Assembly (NCBI RefSeq): GCF_008831285.2
Contig: NC_045149.1
Coordinates: 19,483,035-19,547,034 of the forward strand
DNA length: 64,000 nucleotides
Source of the DNA: Nymphaea colorata
Lineage: Eukaryota; Streptophyta; Magnoliopsida; Nymphaeales; Nymphaeaceae
Direction of reading: 5' to 3'
Notes under the pieces: generated by a model
What the model was told of the DNA's origin: nothing
Databases searched by the model: none
What the model saw: the letters and a program-made list of their open reading frames with translations, nothing else
Translations under genes and position numbers: made by a program
Shown: positions 32,971 to 46,122 of the stretch, piece by piece
Position numbering within the stretch: the stretch's first letter is position 1
How the letters are laid out: the number at the start of each line of letters is the position of its first letter

Positions 32971-34369
32971 TATTGTGAAGAAGTTTAGGAGTAAGAGGCA
33001 CCTTTGAGCTAGGTCATAATGAGGAATTCGGATGATGGATAAAAATATTATTCAATCTGACATGGCTCACTGAATGTTGAAACATTACTTTTCATGTAGT
33101 GACATATGGAAAGTTAACTCAAACTCGACTTGTTTACACGTTTGAGTTTCAGTTAAGCTCGAGCTCGGCAAGTTCAACAAATGAGCGAGAATAACCAAGC
33201 AAGTTCGAATATATCTCAAGTTGACTTGATTCATTGTGCAGCCTTACTCGAGGAATCAAACTGACAACACAGTCTATATGCTCACCAACTCGACTAGCTA
33301 TGTTTATGTACCTTTCCTATTAGTATTGTTTCTTTAATTACAGTTGTCTTTGGGCGACTTGCATTCAAATGGGTACACAATTTAATTGCATTGCAAATGC
33401 ATGAGTTTTAAATGTATGGACTTGTACATTCCATAGCGTTTGCAAGAACATCTGATTTTCAGGTAGTTTTGGCATTTCAGGGAGCTTATGAGGAAACACG
33501 CACGCTGTTCAACACACATAAAAAGTTGCATTGTAAATAAATCTGTATCGAAGATAATGGTGTATTGAAAATGCAGTGGATGGCAAAACGTAAATCAGAG
33601 TTCCTCCGACGTAAGAAATTTCAGTGCTAAAAACTATATATTTAAGATAGCCTTCCATTATGTTTTTCGAGGATGGAGTTGATGATGAAACAAACAAGCA
33701 TTAGAGTTCAACCGGCATCAAAGAATTGCATTGTCAAATCTATACACTTAAGACGAGGTTGAATTATGTTTTTGAGGATGGAATTGACAATATAGAAGCA
33801 AATGTCAACTCATGCAAGGGCAACACCAATGGTTCCAAAGAGTACAAATACTGGAGTCTGGAGGGCATTGCAGAAACCTAAACACACCTGCCATTTTCTT
33901 TAAAACCCTATCCCACTTGAGCGTCTTGAAGCCGAAGAGGCTGGCCCTGAAGTAGTTAAAGTCACGAGACACATGGACTTAAGGCTTCAGCGGCAACGCT
34001 TATCTTTGCATCAGGGGAAGAAAATTCTTTTTGATTCATAAGTTTTCCCTTCAGTTGTTGCAGTAAATATTGTGGTTTTTTAGCTTTCAAGAAATATTGT
34101 GGTTTTTTAGCTTTCAAGAGTTTGGTCATGGAACCTTTCGGAGAAAAAAGAGAATCAAGCTATGAAACGCAATTTTAGAAGCATGACGGACAAGATCAGT
34201 AAGGAGTGGACGAAATATATATACACATGTTATATATGTGTGTGTGTGTGAAAGCTGCAGAAGATGAATAATTGCAAGGAACCACCAAGTTATTGTCTCC
34301 GAGCCAGAGAGCCTGCGCCGTCCACAAAGAAAAGAGACATGAAGTTTGAAAAATTAAGAATCCATATCG
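32971..34369. other. spacer downstream of the F-box gene
   Basis: No gene is supported. It contains the 27-bp direct duplication at 34065-34118 and a short TG run near 34239-34250. The right end is the 3' flank of the F-box gene. Confidence 0.5.
34065..34118 (+). repeat. 27-bp perfect tandem duplication
   Basis: Two copies of aaatattgtggtttttt followed by agctttcaag. Confidence 0.9.
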
Positions 34370-35877
34370 TCATGAAACCATGATTTTGGCGCTGATAGAG
34401 CTTCTTGGTAAAGCTAATAACTTGTTGGCAATATCAAGTGTGTCAACTTCATTGAGACGCCACCTTGCTATCTTGATGACAAGATACTCGAGCACCGCAG
34501 CATTCTCGAGCAAAAATTTCACAAACAGAGTTTCACCGTCACTTCCTGCAAAGCTATTCACCTTGACTGTCTTGAGATGATGCACAAGACACCCATGAAC
34601 ATCATGCTTTCTCCAAGCATCCCACTGAGGAAGACGACAGTAGCTAGAGTCATTAATCTGCACCAGAAATTACAGATAATTGAGAAGGGTAACCAACTAA
34701 CACCAAATTGACATCAATTCAACAGTGCCAAGCTGCAAAATGACTGACCGTGAGCATTTGAAGACGATGGCAATTAGAAAGCAACACCAAGAAGCCGCCC
34801 AGCTCTTCTTCAAACAGTGCAGCCATCAGTGTGAGCTGTTTCAAGTTGTGAAATCCGTTGGATAAGGCCTCTTGTACAGACTCGCCATTGGAAAGCGCCT
34901 AACAAGTATGAAATCAGAACAGCACCACGAAGACAACCCAACCAGACCGACTATTTTGGCTTATTAGAAAGGAGAAGGGATAGTACCCAAAAAGCGGCCG
35001 GAGAAACTGATAGAGATTTCACATGAGTGAGATCAGCAAGAAGATTCACCACATCCTCTATGCTCCCTTCGTCGTCATCACACTCATCGAAGTCAAGAAT
35101 GGCAACGGACAGGGACGGTAAGTTCACCCGTCGCCACGGCCTCACCATGTCGATGTATTCGAGCGACCGGAGATTCGGTGCGTCGATCTCCAATCCCTTC
35201 CATCCCTTACACTTCACCATCCTGAAACTCTCGAGCTGCAGCTGTTGGCTTCCTCCACCGATGACGAGATCATGGCGCATTACTGTGCTGCAGCACTCCA
35301 AACATAATCTCTCAAGACAATTGAACCCACGAAGCAGCGTGATAATGGCGTCCCCAGACAAGGACACGTTTCGCAGAGTGAGGCTCCTGAGGCAAGGAGA
35401 GAAGCCGCCGGCGTCCCACAAAAGAGGGAAGCTCCCGGAGGTCCTCTCTGCTGTTGAGTTCCCATTGCATAAATCAAGGTCTAGCGCTCGGATTTGTTTC
35501 TTGGAGATTAGTTGGTGGGTCCATCTCTCGATGGTAGAGGCGTGACCGCCGGCGGGATTGAAGCGGAGGCGAACGCTCTGGATAGAGGAGCAATGGAGCA
35601 GGAGGCAACGATCGACCATGGCGACGAAATTGAGTTTGGTGAATTCATCCCACTCTGAAACTCCAGATGAGACGAGCAGTGGCCGCATCATCTGTCTCCA
35701 GGGGCGTCGATCGAAGTTGTCTTCGAAAAACTCGAGATGAGGGACAGAGGTCCAGTGGTGCTTCCACCTCTTCGATAGAACGCTGGTCCTCACCGCATCT
35801 TCAAAAGGCAGGAAGGAGAAGATTTGGCCGATCACAGCATCGGGGAGAGAACTCAGCCGGTCTTGGGAGGGTGCCAT
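34370..35877 (-). CDS. F-box/LRR protein with FBD domain, three exons
   Basis: Minus-strand exons are 35877-34987, 34898-34749 and 34657-34370; both introns are phase 0 and GT-AG. The product is 442 residues. The F-box lies at residues 8-50 (LSSLPDAVIGQIFSFLPFED, then RTSVLSKRWKHHW). Leucine-rich repeats follow at roughly 100-340 (for example LRSLTLRNVSLSGDAI and LERLCLEC). The C-terminal FBD domain is in exon 3 (LKTVKVNSFAGSDGETLFVK, then FLLENAAVLEYLVI). Such proteins bind SKP1/ASK through the F-box and choose substrates for SCF ubiquitin ligases through the LRR. The substrate is unknown. The start is the only ATG before the F-box in frame. A broken relative sits 3.1 kb away at 30783-31260. 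Plant FBD F-box genes are numerous and fast-turning, so orthology is uncertain. Confidence 0.92.
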
Positions 35878-36872
35878 GCTTTCAAATTGTATCCCCTTGT
35901 CTCTCCCTTGGTGCTCTCAAGAGCCTCTGCAAGGACGACGGTTACAGAACCAAAGAACGTAGATTTTTTTAAAGGAATGAATTTTGTTTCTTCCCGATAC
36001 ACCAAGACGATCAGACCTAGAATTGATCTTACCGCAGGGCCCGTTCCAACTAATCCTGTTGTATTTGTTGACTTCGGCACTAGATATAAGTCACAAATTA
36101 GAACATAAATCTGAATTTGAGTTTAATCAAGTACAAATACGATCATGATTTTCTTTCAAAAGTCGGTGTAGTGCATTGAAATAGCGATTTTAACCAGAAC
36201 CTGTTCCTATTCAATGTTGTGTGTCTATAGTAGAGCATAACTGAGTCATAATGAAACAGATTTACTTGATTTAATTTTGTCTTTCACAAATATGGCAACC
36301 TTTTCGGTTGAACTATAGCGAGAATCAAGATCCAGTTCAAAAACGAAGCGTATTCCCTGAAGATGGAAAAAATATTGGAAGCAATATGCACATGAAAGCG
36401 AGAAAGTAAACCTTTTAGAAAAGAAAAGATTTCCTAGAAGCGATGAACTTGGCTTACCCATAAAGAGCCAAGAGCAGTAAGGCTTGGATAGTCTAACAAA
36501 GACAACACAAAAGCAGATATTAAGACAAAAGCTGGAGAAAACCGGCGTAAGTTGTATAATTCATCTCGTCCTTAGTATATGGGGTTTTTTCTTTTTATCT
36601 TCATGCGTACAGTATATTTTTCTCCTAGTTGCTTACATACAAATTTCAGTCTTTTGATAAAGAAATTGGTCTCATAGCTCGTAGCCACCTTAAGATCAAG
36701 TGCATTACGTAGAAGGATAAAAGTCCAAATGCATCTGATACATATGGATGGTCGAACCATCTTACCTGAACCGAGCTCCTGTGGAGAGTAGTAACCTAAG
36801 AATAATGAGAAGACAACTAACTGCCTGACAGCCATGGAGTGCCGAGAACAATGAAACCTTTGGGTCTACGGG

Positions 36873-36976
36873 TCTACCAGATTTCAGAACCTCTTAATGT
36901 CTGGGTTTGAGCAGACAACCATCCTCTACCAGATTTCAGAACCTCTTAATGTCTGGGTTTGAGCAGACAACCATCC
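36873..36976 (+). repeat. 52-bp perfect tandem duplication
   Basis: Two identical units starting tctaccagatttcagaacct at 36873 and 36925. Confidence 0.92.
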
Positions 36977-38016
36977 TCTCCCTTGTTGATGCGCACTGAA
37001 AACATGTTCTGAACCAATATCAATCCATACTCATTATACTGTTTCTGAACTATGTGCGCAAAGCAAATGCACCACAAGGATTGAAGCCACATGGTGGGTT
37101 TGATGGTTAATCAGTTGCATACGCTTGCAGATAATGACATCGTTATTAAAATGAGGTTGACCTATTGCACGGTAGAAATGGAAACTTAAACAAGAGGCCA
37201 CCTTTGAGAGTGAATTACTGGTGACTAGCCGTCATGCCATTTGTTTCAACCTTCTCGAGTCTACGAGGCGGGGAAGGCAGCGTCCTAAAAAGTCCTTGAG
37301 CTAGCACTTTTCAAATGGTAATTTCAACTAAATTTGGTAGAACTATTTTGAAGGGTTAATAAACCAAAAAAATAAATACTTTTAAACACTTTTTCTAACC
37401 ATACAACAGAAAATGAATCACTAAATAAACAAATAATTTAGATTTAAAGTATGAATTATCTCGAACACATTGAAATTTCATGTACGAGTTTTAATAATTG
37501 TTTAGGTGAATTTTTTGTAAGTTGTCTTAAAAGAACTAAGTGTGTTAGGTGACGGAGAACACAAAGGGCTAGGTGCTTTCTTTTAGTAGCAAACTTAACA
37601 AAATCTAACTGATGGATCTTTTTGATTGACCATGAAAAATGTAAGGTTTCTTTTCCACAATATGGGAGCTGATCACGCCCAGTTTTCGAACAAAAAGAGA
37701 CATGGGTGCGTTGACTCGTATCCGGCCGTCTGATAAAGGGTGCTGCTGCGTCCTCTCAGAAAAGTCCGTATGACATAAGTCATCCGAAGAAGAGAAATTA
37801 GCAGTAAAAGAAATTAACAGTAAATAATGTTGGACTAACATTGTCCCAGATGATGATACAAGAATAGCCTACAAGGAATTGTCAAAACTAAAACTCAAAC
37901 ACAAGGCAGTGAAAATGATTGCCAAAACAGTTATAGCCTTATAGATTGATCATGGCGATGGTCAGGAGACTATGAAGCAAAGCTCATAAAGATTGCAGCG
38001 GTATTACAGTAATTCT

Positions 38017-38066
38017 AGAGGCTGGACTGCAAATGGGACGCAGAGGCTGGACTGCAAATGGGACGC
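38017..38066 (+). repeat. 25-bp perfect tandem duplication
   Basis: Two copies of agaggctggactgcaaatgg plus gacgc, just past the stop codon (38079) of the minus-strand methyltransferase-like gene. Confidence 0.92.
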
Positions 38067-38078
38067 TGAGTGATTATA

Positions 38079-41000
38079 TTATCTACCTCCATTGGCTTTC
38101 TGGACAATAATGGCCATGTTCCGTGGAGAGATAATCGGATCAAAGAGAGGAAACAACATTGCATTCACAGAACTACCTTGCTCCTGAAGAAACAACAGCC
38201 TGTCAAGCAGAATAAGTGTTTCCACCAAAGGTCCTAAAGCTGCACGGAGAGACCAATATGGTCCGATAAGTTCCTGCAATATGAAAAGCAGTTATTTGGG
38301 TATGCACAAGCCACATGCGCATTAACTCTTGGACGTTTGGCTAGGACATCACAGGCTTGATAATCTAATTAACAAGAGCAAGAGCAACCAATTCCTTACC
38401 TTAAGCAGAAGGGAACAAAAATCTAATTTTTAAGCCTGATGGCTGATGGTAGCTCATCAATTATAAAAACTACAAGAAGTACATGAATATCAAAAGTCAC
38501 ATGGAATAATGTCACTGAATGGCCTTAGAACCTATGTTGTCAAGGCATCCAGGCAGCGTCTAGCGCCTAGGCTGGACTAGGCAAAAAAGGTGACCGACTT
38601 TTTTTGTAGTTATGTTAATCATTACATAATAAAATTATGTACTTAATGAGTGAACTGTAAGCTTCTATTCCACGTAAAACTTGAAAAACTGTTCTGTTCT
38701 GATCTGTTCTGTTCTGTTCTAATTGAATGGTTACACTTTGTAAGTAACCGTACATTTCCAGCTTGATTACATATTGGAAAACTGTGCTGTTCTGTTCTAG
38801 CTGACGCCTTAGTTTGGTACATAAAAGAAGACATGCCAATCTTGTTTAGATACTGGACACAATGCTTGTATTTCTTATAGACTATTTCAGTTATGGACCT
38901 TATAGACTATTTCATTGAATCATTTCAAACAAAAGTGGTATCAAATCAGTACATATAATATACATTACAAGTTCACAACAGATTGTACATATAACATATA
39001 ATATACATTATAACAGATTCAACTGGAGACGGAACCACTTTAAAAATTGCTTCGGATTGTACTAAGATACATATATAATGCATTAATATATAATACGTAA
39101 ATATAAGTTATCTCAGATTGTACATATATTATTCATTTTAACAGATTGTACATAGTACATACAATAAAATCACGGGCACATATCTTTCCATGGACCAGGC
39201 ATGCTGGCGCCTAGGCCCCAGCTAAGTGATGGACTCATCACTTAGGCGATGGGCATGGACTGGCGCCTAGGCGATGCCTTAACAACATAGCTTAGAAGTT
39301 AGAACTGAATTCTGTTTTGGATTCTCCTGTTTTTCTGAAAGAAATTGGCTGAACGGTTATCAAATACCTATATCACTAATCATAATAAAGCTCCCAGCTA
39401 CACAAATTCTTAGTTAAATTTTTCATATTTGATGGCATACACATTTAATTTTGAAAGAAAGAAAAGAATACACACAAACATGCCATACCAAGTAAACATC
39501 AAAATATTGAACACTATTTACTTGCACCCAAAGTATTGCAGGCAACTTCACAGATTGGAATTATTCCAAATGGACATATAACAACTACTGATAGGAAGAT
39601 AATATCCTATGGCAAAAACAAAAAATTTTATAGACCATTACAGCATCTGGAGAAAAAAAAGGTCCAAGCTACGATTATTGATTTTCTAACAAAAAAAAGT
39701 GGGAAATAAGAACCTGTTGTCTAATTAATGCATCTGAACATAAAGTGACACCTTAATAAAATGCATAAGCTAAAAGGAAAGATAAATGGGAAACAAAGAA
39801 TTTACACAATACGGCAGTGCTTCTCTCCAAATAGAGTAAACATCTATATTTGATGGTCCAAGCCCAAGCCGACTTAGCCCAGAGTTGCAAAAATCTTCAA
39901 AAAGGGGATATCTGTTGTTTCTATAAATTGAGTGACTATCTGACTCGTGTGCTGATTGCTTACATCTGCCTGAACATGAATACAAGTGTTCTGGTATTAT
40001 AAGTTACAGCAAATCATGGTAAAAATAGAAAAAGAAGTTATTTGTGGAAGAACTGCATATATGCAATGGCACTAAAACTAGCTCAACAACCTCTTAGTTC
40101 ATTAGCATGCTCTTGTTCGAAATGCTCTTTAACTTCTTCAACTTTAGCACATTCAAAATCCTTATCTTTGTTCAGAGAAGCAATGTCAGTTGCATCAGAA
40201 ACACCTTCACGCCTCAGAATCAATTGAGATTGTAAAGCCTTCCCTAACTGTCGCCTTCGCAGAGCTTTCCCTTGCCTCCCTATTGACAGACTTCTTTCCA
40301 CAATATCTGGATGATGTTTATAGAGAGCCTTCCAAGGAATCAACATTAATTCTCATTGTGTTAGAGATGGATATTGAAAAGGTTCAACAATAACAAAAGA
40401 TAAGAGAAGGTTACAAGCTTGAGTATAATCGTATTTGTAGCAAGTTGAAACTGCAGTCACAGGTCTTGGTGATACTTTTGAAAATATCACAATTTTACTT
40501 GGACGTATAGGAAAAGAATACAAAGGGGAAATCCCACGGGATATTTCCAGATTTAGCTGCTGGATGTATCTAAAGATCATATCATGCAAGAATTACTAAA
40601 CATCTTAAAACCTTAAATGGGTTTTCCATTAATACAAAGCCTTGAAAAGCTTTGAAAATCAAAAGAGAAGAACCTAAACCCTCAGATGTGATACTGCAAT
40701 CTAGCTTTGATAAGGTAGGAAACAAGTCAACCCTTAGACATTATAGGCTGAACCTAATTCCTGTCCTAATATCCTCCGTGGAAGTTTGTCAGATGCTAAT
40801 CAAGTTAGAGATTAGGCATATACTTGACCATGTCTATATAGAATCTTCTAAAGGGAAGCCACATCTGGACTGAGGCAACAACTCGTGAGTCGTGATTGTA
40901 TGACACCTAAAATCTGGGACATGCTAGCCCCTAGGTGCTCAGAACACTACATGTGGATAACGTAGCTACCGCAGCATCCAAATTTGTGACTCATATCATA

Positions 41001-44000
41001 TTCGATCTGTCTTGGTCTGAGGTCTTCAAAAATCAAACGAGAGGAGGATGGGAAAAACTGCAGAGTTGTGGAAATGACATTATATTCGGTCCATGGTTTG
41101 CTGACCTTTGTCTGGTAAGAAACTGTTTCTCCCACCAAGGCTAGCTTATCAGTAATAAGGACATACAAAACAAAACTGAGAATAGTCACTCAAAAAGGAA
41201 GAGCATGCATGGAAATAGATGGCAGCCAAAACTAATCATCCACAAACTGTGGTTGCTGTGATAGCATGTAAGGAGGAGAGCAAACAGACTCATGATGATC
41301 TGAGAAAACAGTGGGAAGACAGGGCAAGGTCCTTGCCATACATGCAGCAGTAGCAGCCTCTTCGCCTTAGGTCAATCTTCCCTCTGAAAGCTTTTAAACC
41401 TATGGGGGTTCCAATATGACTGAAAGTTCCTTATCAAGGACGACCAGAGCTTAATTTTTCAAATCTCGACACAGTATATTACAACTTCAAAATAACACGT
41501 CTTAACTACATCTGCATATTAAATTTCAGGTATTCCTTTCTTTAGTTAGGGCTTGGTTTCACACTCACTCTTAACAAAAGAGATGAATCCACATTCCTAA
41601 GGAAAGACTTTTTGCAATGAGAAAAGAGGCTTTGTGGTTTTCTCTAGGGAAGCACTCTACATGCAATTTTTCTTCAAGAGTTAATGAGACATAAATTGTT
41701 TCATGTAGTTTTGTTTATTAACTTACTTTTCTTGTTTAATTTGAATATTAACTTCATATTTTGCATTCCTTATGAGGAATACAATGTGAATCTTTATACT
41801 TTGGATAACATCTACATGTCATTCACCATATGCTATCTTGATGTCAACATTTCACATAGTTCACAATGCCTGGCAGGCCATGCTTTTTTCTTCTTTAGCC
41901 ACACTGCCATCATATCAGCATTATGAAGTCCTTAATTTTATATTGAATTTTTTACTTTAAAGAAAAGTTCAATGAAAATATGGATGCAAAATACATTATG
42001 GCATGTTATGCATCTTATTTGGACCTGACCAATACAAGTTAAAATACACATTTATATCATTACCTAGAAGAGTTCAAATATAAAGATGATACTGCAGGAC
42101 TAATTAATTCAATAAATAAAGCAAAGGTCGACAATGCAATGTCATCTCATCCAAATCTTTGTCAGGATAAAGTATCCAAATAAAACAATATAAAATAAAA
42201 CCTACCACTTGGAAAGCTGCACGAAAAGCATGCACGTCAAAATTTTGACAAGCTACTTCAGAAGTGAGACTTGCCCATCTCTCTGCACTCTGAGAAAGTG
42301 GAGAGTATCAGCACATTATTAAAGGCAACAGGAGGGAGAGAGAGAGAGAGAGAGAGAGGTCTAAGTTCTAACATGATGACAGCCAATGAACAATCAAGGA
42401 TTGACTGACATTTTCAAACAAGATAAGGAAACCAAGAAATATATTTAAAAACTTTTGGAGTATAGTCGTATACTGACTATTGGAAAATCCCAACATAAGA
42501 CCAAAAGAAAAGAAATAAGGATTAGATGGGTTAGCCATGATAATACAATTAGACAGTCATGCATTAGAAAGCCTATGTTGGTATACACAGCTGAAGTCCT
42601 TGTATATAGTAAGAAAAACTCAGTTCAGGTGAAAATTGCTCAAGCTATTGGAATCTTCATCTCAGTACAACCAAGTTGCACCATTTATCTGGATAAGATA
42701 CTTATCTCTGGGGTGAAGAAAAAAACTGTTTTATGAGCCCTCAGAAACAGAGTTCATGATTAATAGATCTCCTCTCTGAGATAATATTCTTCCAACATTA
42801 TAAGACGATTCATGATTTCATCAATGAAAACTTTATACTACCAGGACAAAAATATGACACTTCAAGATGGCTACACTTCATATGACAATTTAGTTGACCA
42901 TTCTATTGAATGAGGTTGTTTCCAGAAAGGTATGACCAAAGCTGGTAAGTCAAATAGAAACAGTTTTAAAGGCCAGCAAAATGCATCGACCTGACAAGCA
43001 AGATCGCGTGCATTTTTTCCCAGGATTAGACCAGATGATTTTACACCATGGCTCAATGGAAAACCACACTGTTGTTCATCGCCTGTAGACTGTTCTTCAG
43101 ATAGCAGGTTATAACAGCAGCCTATACTCACAACTGCTTTAACTTCTTCGCAGTCTAAGAATGTCCTGTACAGAAACAAAAAGGTTTCAACATTAAACCA
43201 GACTTAAGTAGAATCTAATGGCAGGAAATAAAGCAGAAGAAGACGACAACATCAAATAAATGGAGTGAAAAAGAAGAGATGGCACCTTAAATATTCAAAA
43301 ATTTACATTCTCAATAGGATTCTTGAACTGACCTGAGCATATTCACAGATAGATTGCCACAAGCATGAAGCCCAGCTAGAAGCAATGAAGGATTCATGCT
43401 CTCATGTCTGCTGGTTGATGCATTCTTTTGGGATGTCTTATGACTCAGTATTCCATGATCGTTTCCACTATTCTCAACAAGTGTATCAACTTCCTCACAC
43501 AAGGTTGCACTAAAAGAAGTTAACACGTTACTTGATAGAACGTTACAGGTAACAGTCTTGGGTACATTGAGATTTCTGCTCCCTGTTGTAAAAAACAGCA
43601 AGAGGGACCAATTACTTAGAAAGCATAAATTTTTCTTTTCATTTTTTTGGCAATTAATTGTGCAAACACGAAGTATTCCAAAGGCATATAAAGCATCAAA
43701 AAGATCTTTTTCTCACCCATACTTACCATTCAGTTTCTGTGCCTGAGATAAATAATGTTTTCTAATTCGTGCAGCTCGGCTGCTTGTGACAGTTCCATGG
43801 TGCGGAGAGGCATCCAAGGCTACCACGGGAAGTTTACACTGGAAAGATAAAACCTGTGCAAGGTAACCCTAGAAATACAAATTCTTAGTGAGAAGAAGCA
43901 AGTCAGTATCTAAGGCATGAACATGGTTTGATAATAGTATGAACATGCTATCAACAGATTCATCATGTAATCATTTAAGAGTATACAAAGATCTTATAAA

Positions 44001-46122
44001 GTTCAGAAAACATTTGACTTGGCAAGGGAAATAAATTAAATTTGAATTAGGGAAAAGAATAGAGTGCGCACTTGGCCAGCCCCAACATCAATTACAGTTC
44101 TTGCACCAATATCATCCGCAATCGTTTTAATAACCGCAGAAAGAATCTCCACCTGTCATACTACCAAATGTATACTTTGAGGAGAGAAAATGTATGAAAC
44201 CATAATCACCAGCACTGCCAATATCTTGAAACTATTAAAATATTATGATCAATTTGAAGCCAATAAATAAATTGACAAATCTGAAGACAGTTTGAAAATA
44301 CTTCCAAACATCAAAATATCATAATAATATGGACACATTTTTATCTAAAATATCCCTGACATTTTCCCAGACCCAGGATGTTCACAAGAATTTTCAAAAG
44401 TACGTTGTGTGGCATATTTGGAGTACATGTTTTCTTTCTTTTAATTTCCTTTAGACTTTAATAAAAACAGGACTCATTTTTATCCGTTTCTTTATATCTT
44501 TGGAACTGGAAAACATGTTATCCCATCTTTGTTTTCATTTATATTTCGTTTCTCCCTAAAACTTCCAGTTTTCCCAGTACCTTCCTGGGAAAATAACACA
44601 ACTTCAAAAGGAAAAAAAAAAACAAAAACCAAAAACTTAGAGGGAAAAACTTCCAGGAAAACCTATCAAAAACCAAGCTCTGCAAACATGTCATGAACAA
44701 ATAAGAGATGTCCAAATAAAACTTAGAAAAGAAACATTGAACACTACCAATACTAAGCAGTTGATAATAAAATAAAAAAGAGAAGCAAAAATTTTCCGAA
44801 CTTTTTCTTCTGATAAAGGCCTTACTTCGTGCTTCTTTTTCATATTCATCCCCTGTGAAAGAACACTGTCCAGTGGCTGGAAATTGAATGCAAGGGCCTG
44901 TTGCAAGAATCAGAATGCACACAAAATGCTCATTTTTTGCATGAAAATTTCTGTTAACATGTGGTTGCAACATATGCTGGATATGTGCATGCAAAAATCT
45001 ACGTCTGTAAAATTCAAGTGATTGAAAAATGCTTTGTTCATAATAGAGTAGTACATGCAAATGGGTATTAGTGTCTAATACAAAAATGTTGAGTGTGACA
45101 AATTGATGTTGGAAGACTAAATCCACATGGACGTTTATAAGAGAGGACACACAAGTTTTTGTGCTAGTATCATGATAATGAATTACAAATACATACATGC
45201 ATCAAGTAGGCCTTTCAGAAATATGAACTGCATACACGTAAACTTGATGCCCAAAAAGCTAGGAATAGGGATTTAGACTTGATGCTGAAGTGTTCCTATT
45301 ATTGAAAAAAACATAAATTTGCGGTTACGCCTGCATCTTTGGGCATGGGCATTACATCATCCTTCAAGATTTGCTAAAGACAGATACATAACCAACGCGT
45401 ATCCATACCATTTTTTTTGTGATGCAGATAAAAAGTACCTACCGTTTGCCAATTCTTTCTTTCCCGAGGTAGAGCAAGGGACCTTGCAGTGGCAACAAAC
45501 TCTTGAAGAGATACAGGCCAATTACCCTGAGGACAAACGCCCAATGAAAGACAATGAGAAGCAAGAGAGTAAGTGTATGTCGCTGGGCACAACTAAAACA
45601 CGAAAAATCACAATCCAAGCACAGCTTCGCAACTCTGTGGCTGAAATAGAGGAAACCAACAAAAGGCCTTGCTACATAATCAGGTCGATCGAGTCATCCC
45701 GGGCAATTAGCTCCAGTCGTGTCCGAATCACACAGAACAATTCGAGCAAGCACACAAGCACAAGGGAGACGTGCTGACCGACTCGGACTATTCCGCATGA
45801 GCTGTAATCCCTTCGTTTTGTACCTTAACAAATCCAGAAGGAATACGAAGCAGACTCTCCACCGGCTCGTCGCGAAGGCAATCGAGCCACTCATGGTCCA
45901 TCTCCTCCCATAACCGATCCTGGATCACAGGAAAAAAATGGAGAAGAATCGGAAGCAGAAGAATGGAACACCTTTTTACACAATGAAGAGGTTACCGACT
46001 TGGAAGAAGTTGACGAGATGCGCATCCGTCAGCCACTTGTACGAACGGAGGAATCCGGCGATGGAGTTAATCCAAGCCAAGGTTCCGGCGGCCGTCTCGC
46101 AGGAGAAGCTCCGACCGTCCAT
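38079..46122 (-). CDS. METTL25/RRNAD1-type methyltransferase-like protein, 12 exons
   Basis: Minus-strand exons: 46122-46000, 45919-45824, 45526-45443, 44897-44826, 44152-44072, 43868-43727, 43582-43333, 43165-42991, 42289-42206, 40328-40091, 39969-39806, 38273-38079. All frames join without a stop to give 567 residues. Motifs in order: DRLWEEMDHEWLDCL and NWPVSLQEFVATARSLAL (N-terminal helical region), MNMKKKHE, the SAM-binding motif VIDVGAGQGYLAQVL across exons 5 and 6 (about residues 145-159), LDASPHH, LLAGLHACGNLS, VVSIGCCYNLLSEE, and the C-terminal ELIGPYWSLRAALGPLVETL and SPRNMAIIVQK. This set is characteristic of the METTL25/RRNAD1 group (Methyltransf_32 fold). Members carry an intact SAM motif, but the substrate in plants is unknown to me. 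The exon 1 donor is the weak CAA|GTCGGT, forced by the reading frame. Intron 11 contains a TIR element. Confidence 0.92.
38531..39290. mobile_element. non-autonomous TIR DNA transposon (MITE-like) in intron 11 of the methyltransferase-like gene
   Basis: The left end reads CCTATGTTGTCAAGGCATC. The right end, inverted, reads CTATGTTGTTAAGGCATC. Direct copies of CTTAGAA flank it (38524-38530 and 39291-39297), a 7-bp target-site duplication. Both ends carry GCGCCTAGGC words. The interior is AT-rich with no coding capacity and includes a TGTTC pentanucleotide run (38690-38719). TSD length suggests hAT-like origin but is one base short of the usual eight. Confidence 0.75.
42331..42358. repeat. GA dinucleotide microsatellite
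   Basis: A GA run in intron 8 of the methyltransferase-like gene. Confidence 0.9.

Larger units (their letters stand above)
35878..38078. other. spacer between the F-box and methyltransferase-like genes
   Basis: No gene is supported. The left part is the F-box gene's upstream region. Tandem duplications occur at 36873-36976 and 38017-38066, the latter in the likely 3'UTR of the methyltransferase-like gene. Confidence 0.5.

Noticed and set aside
44539..45198. 219-codon minus-strand open frame
   Set aside because: It runs through introns 3 and 4 of the methyltransferase-like gene and overlaps exon 4 in another frame; low-complexity, no domain.
45319..45777. 152-codon plus-strand open frame
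   Set aside because: It is antisense to exon 3 of the methyltransferase-like gene and its flanking intron.
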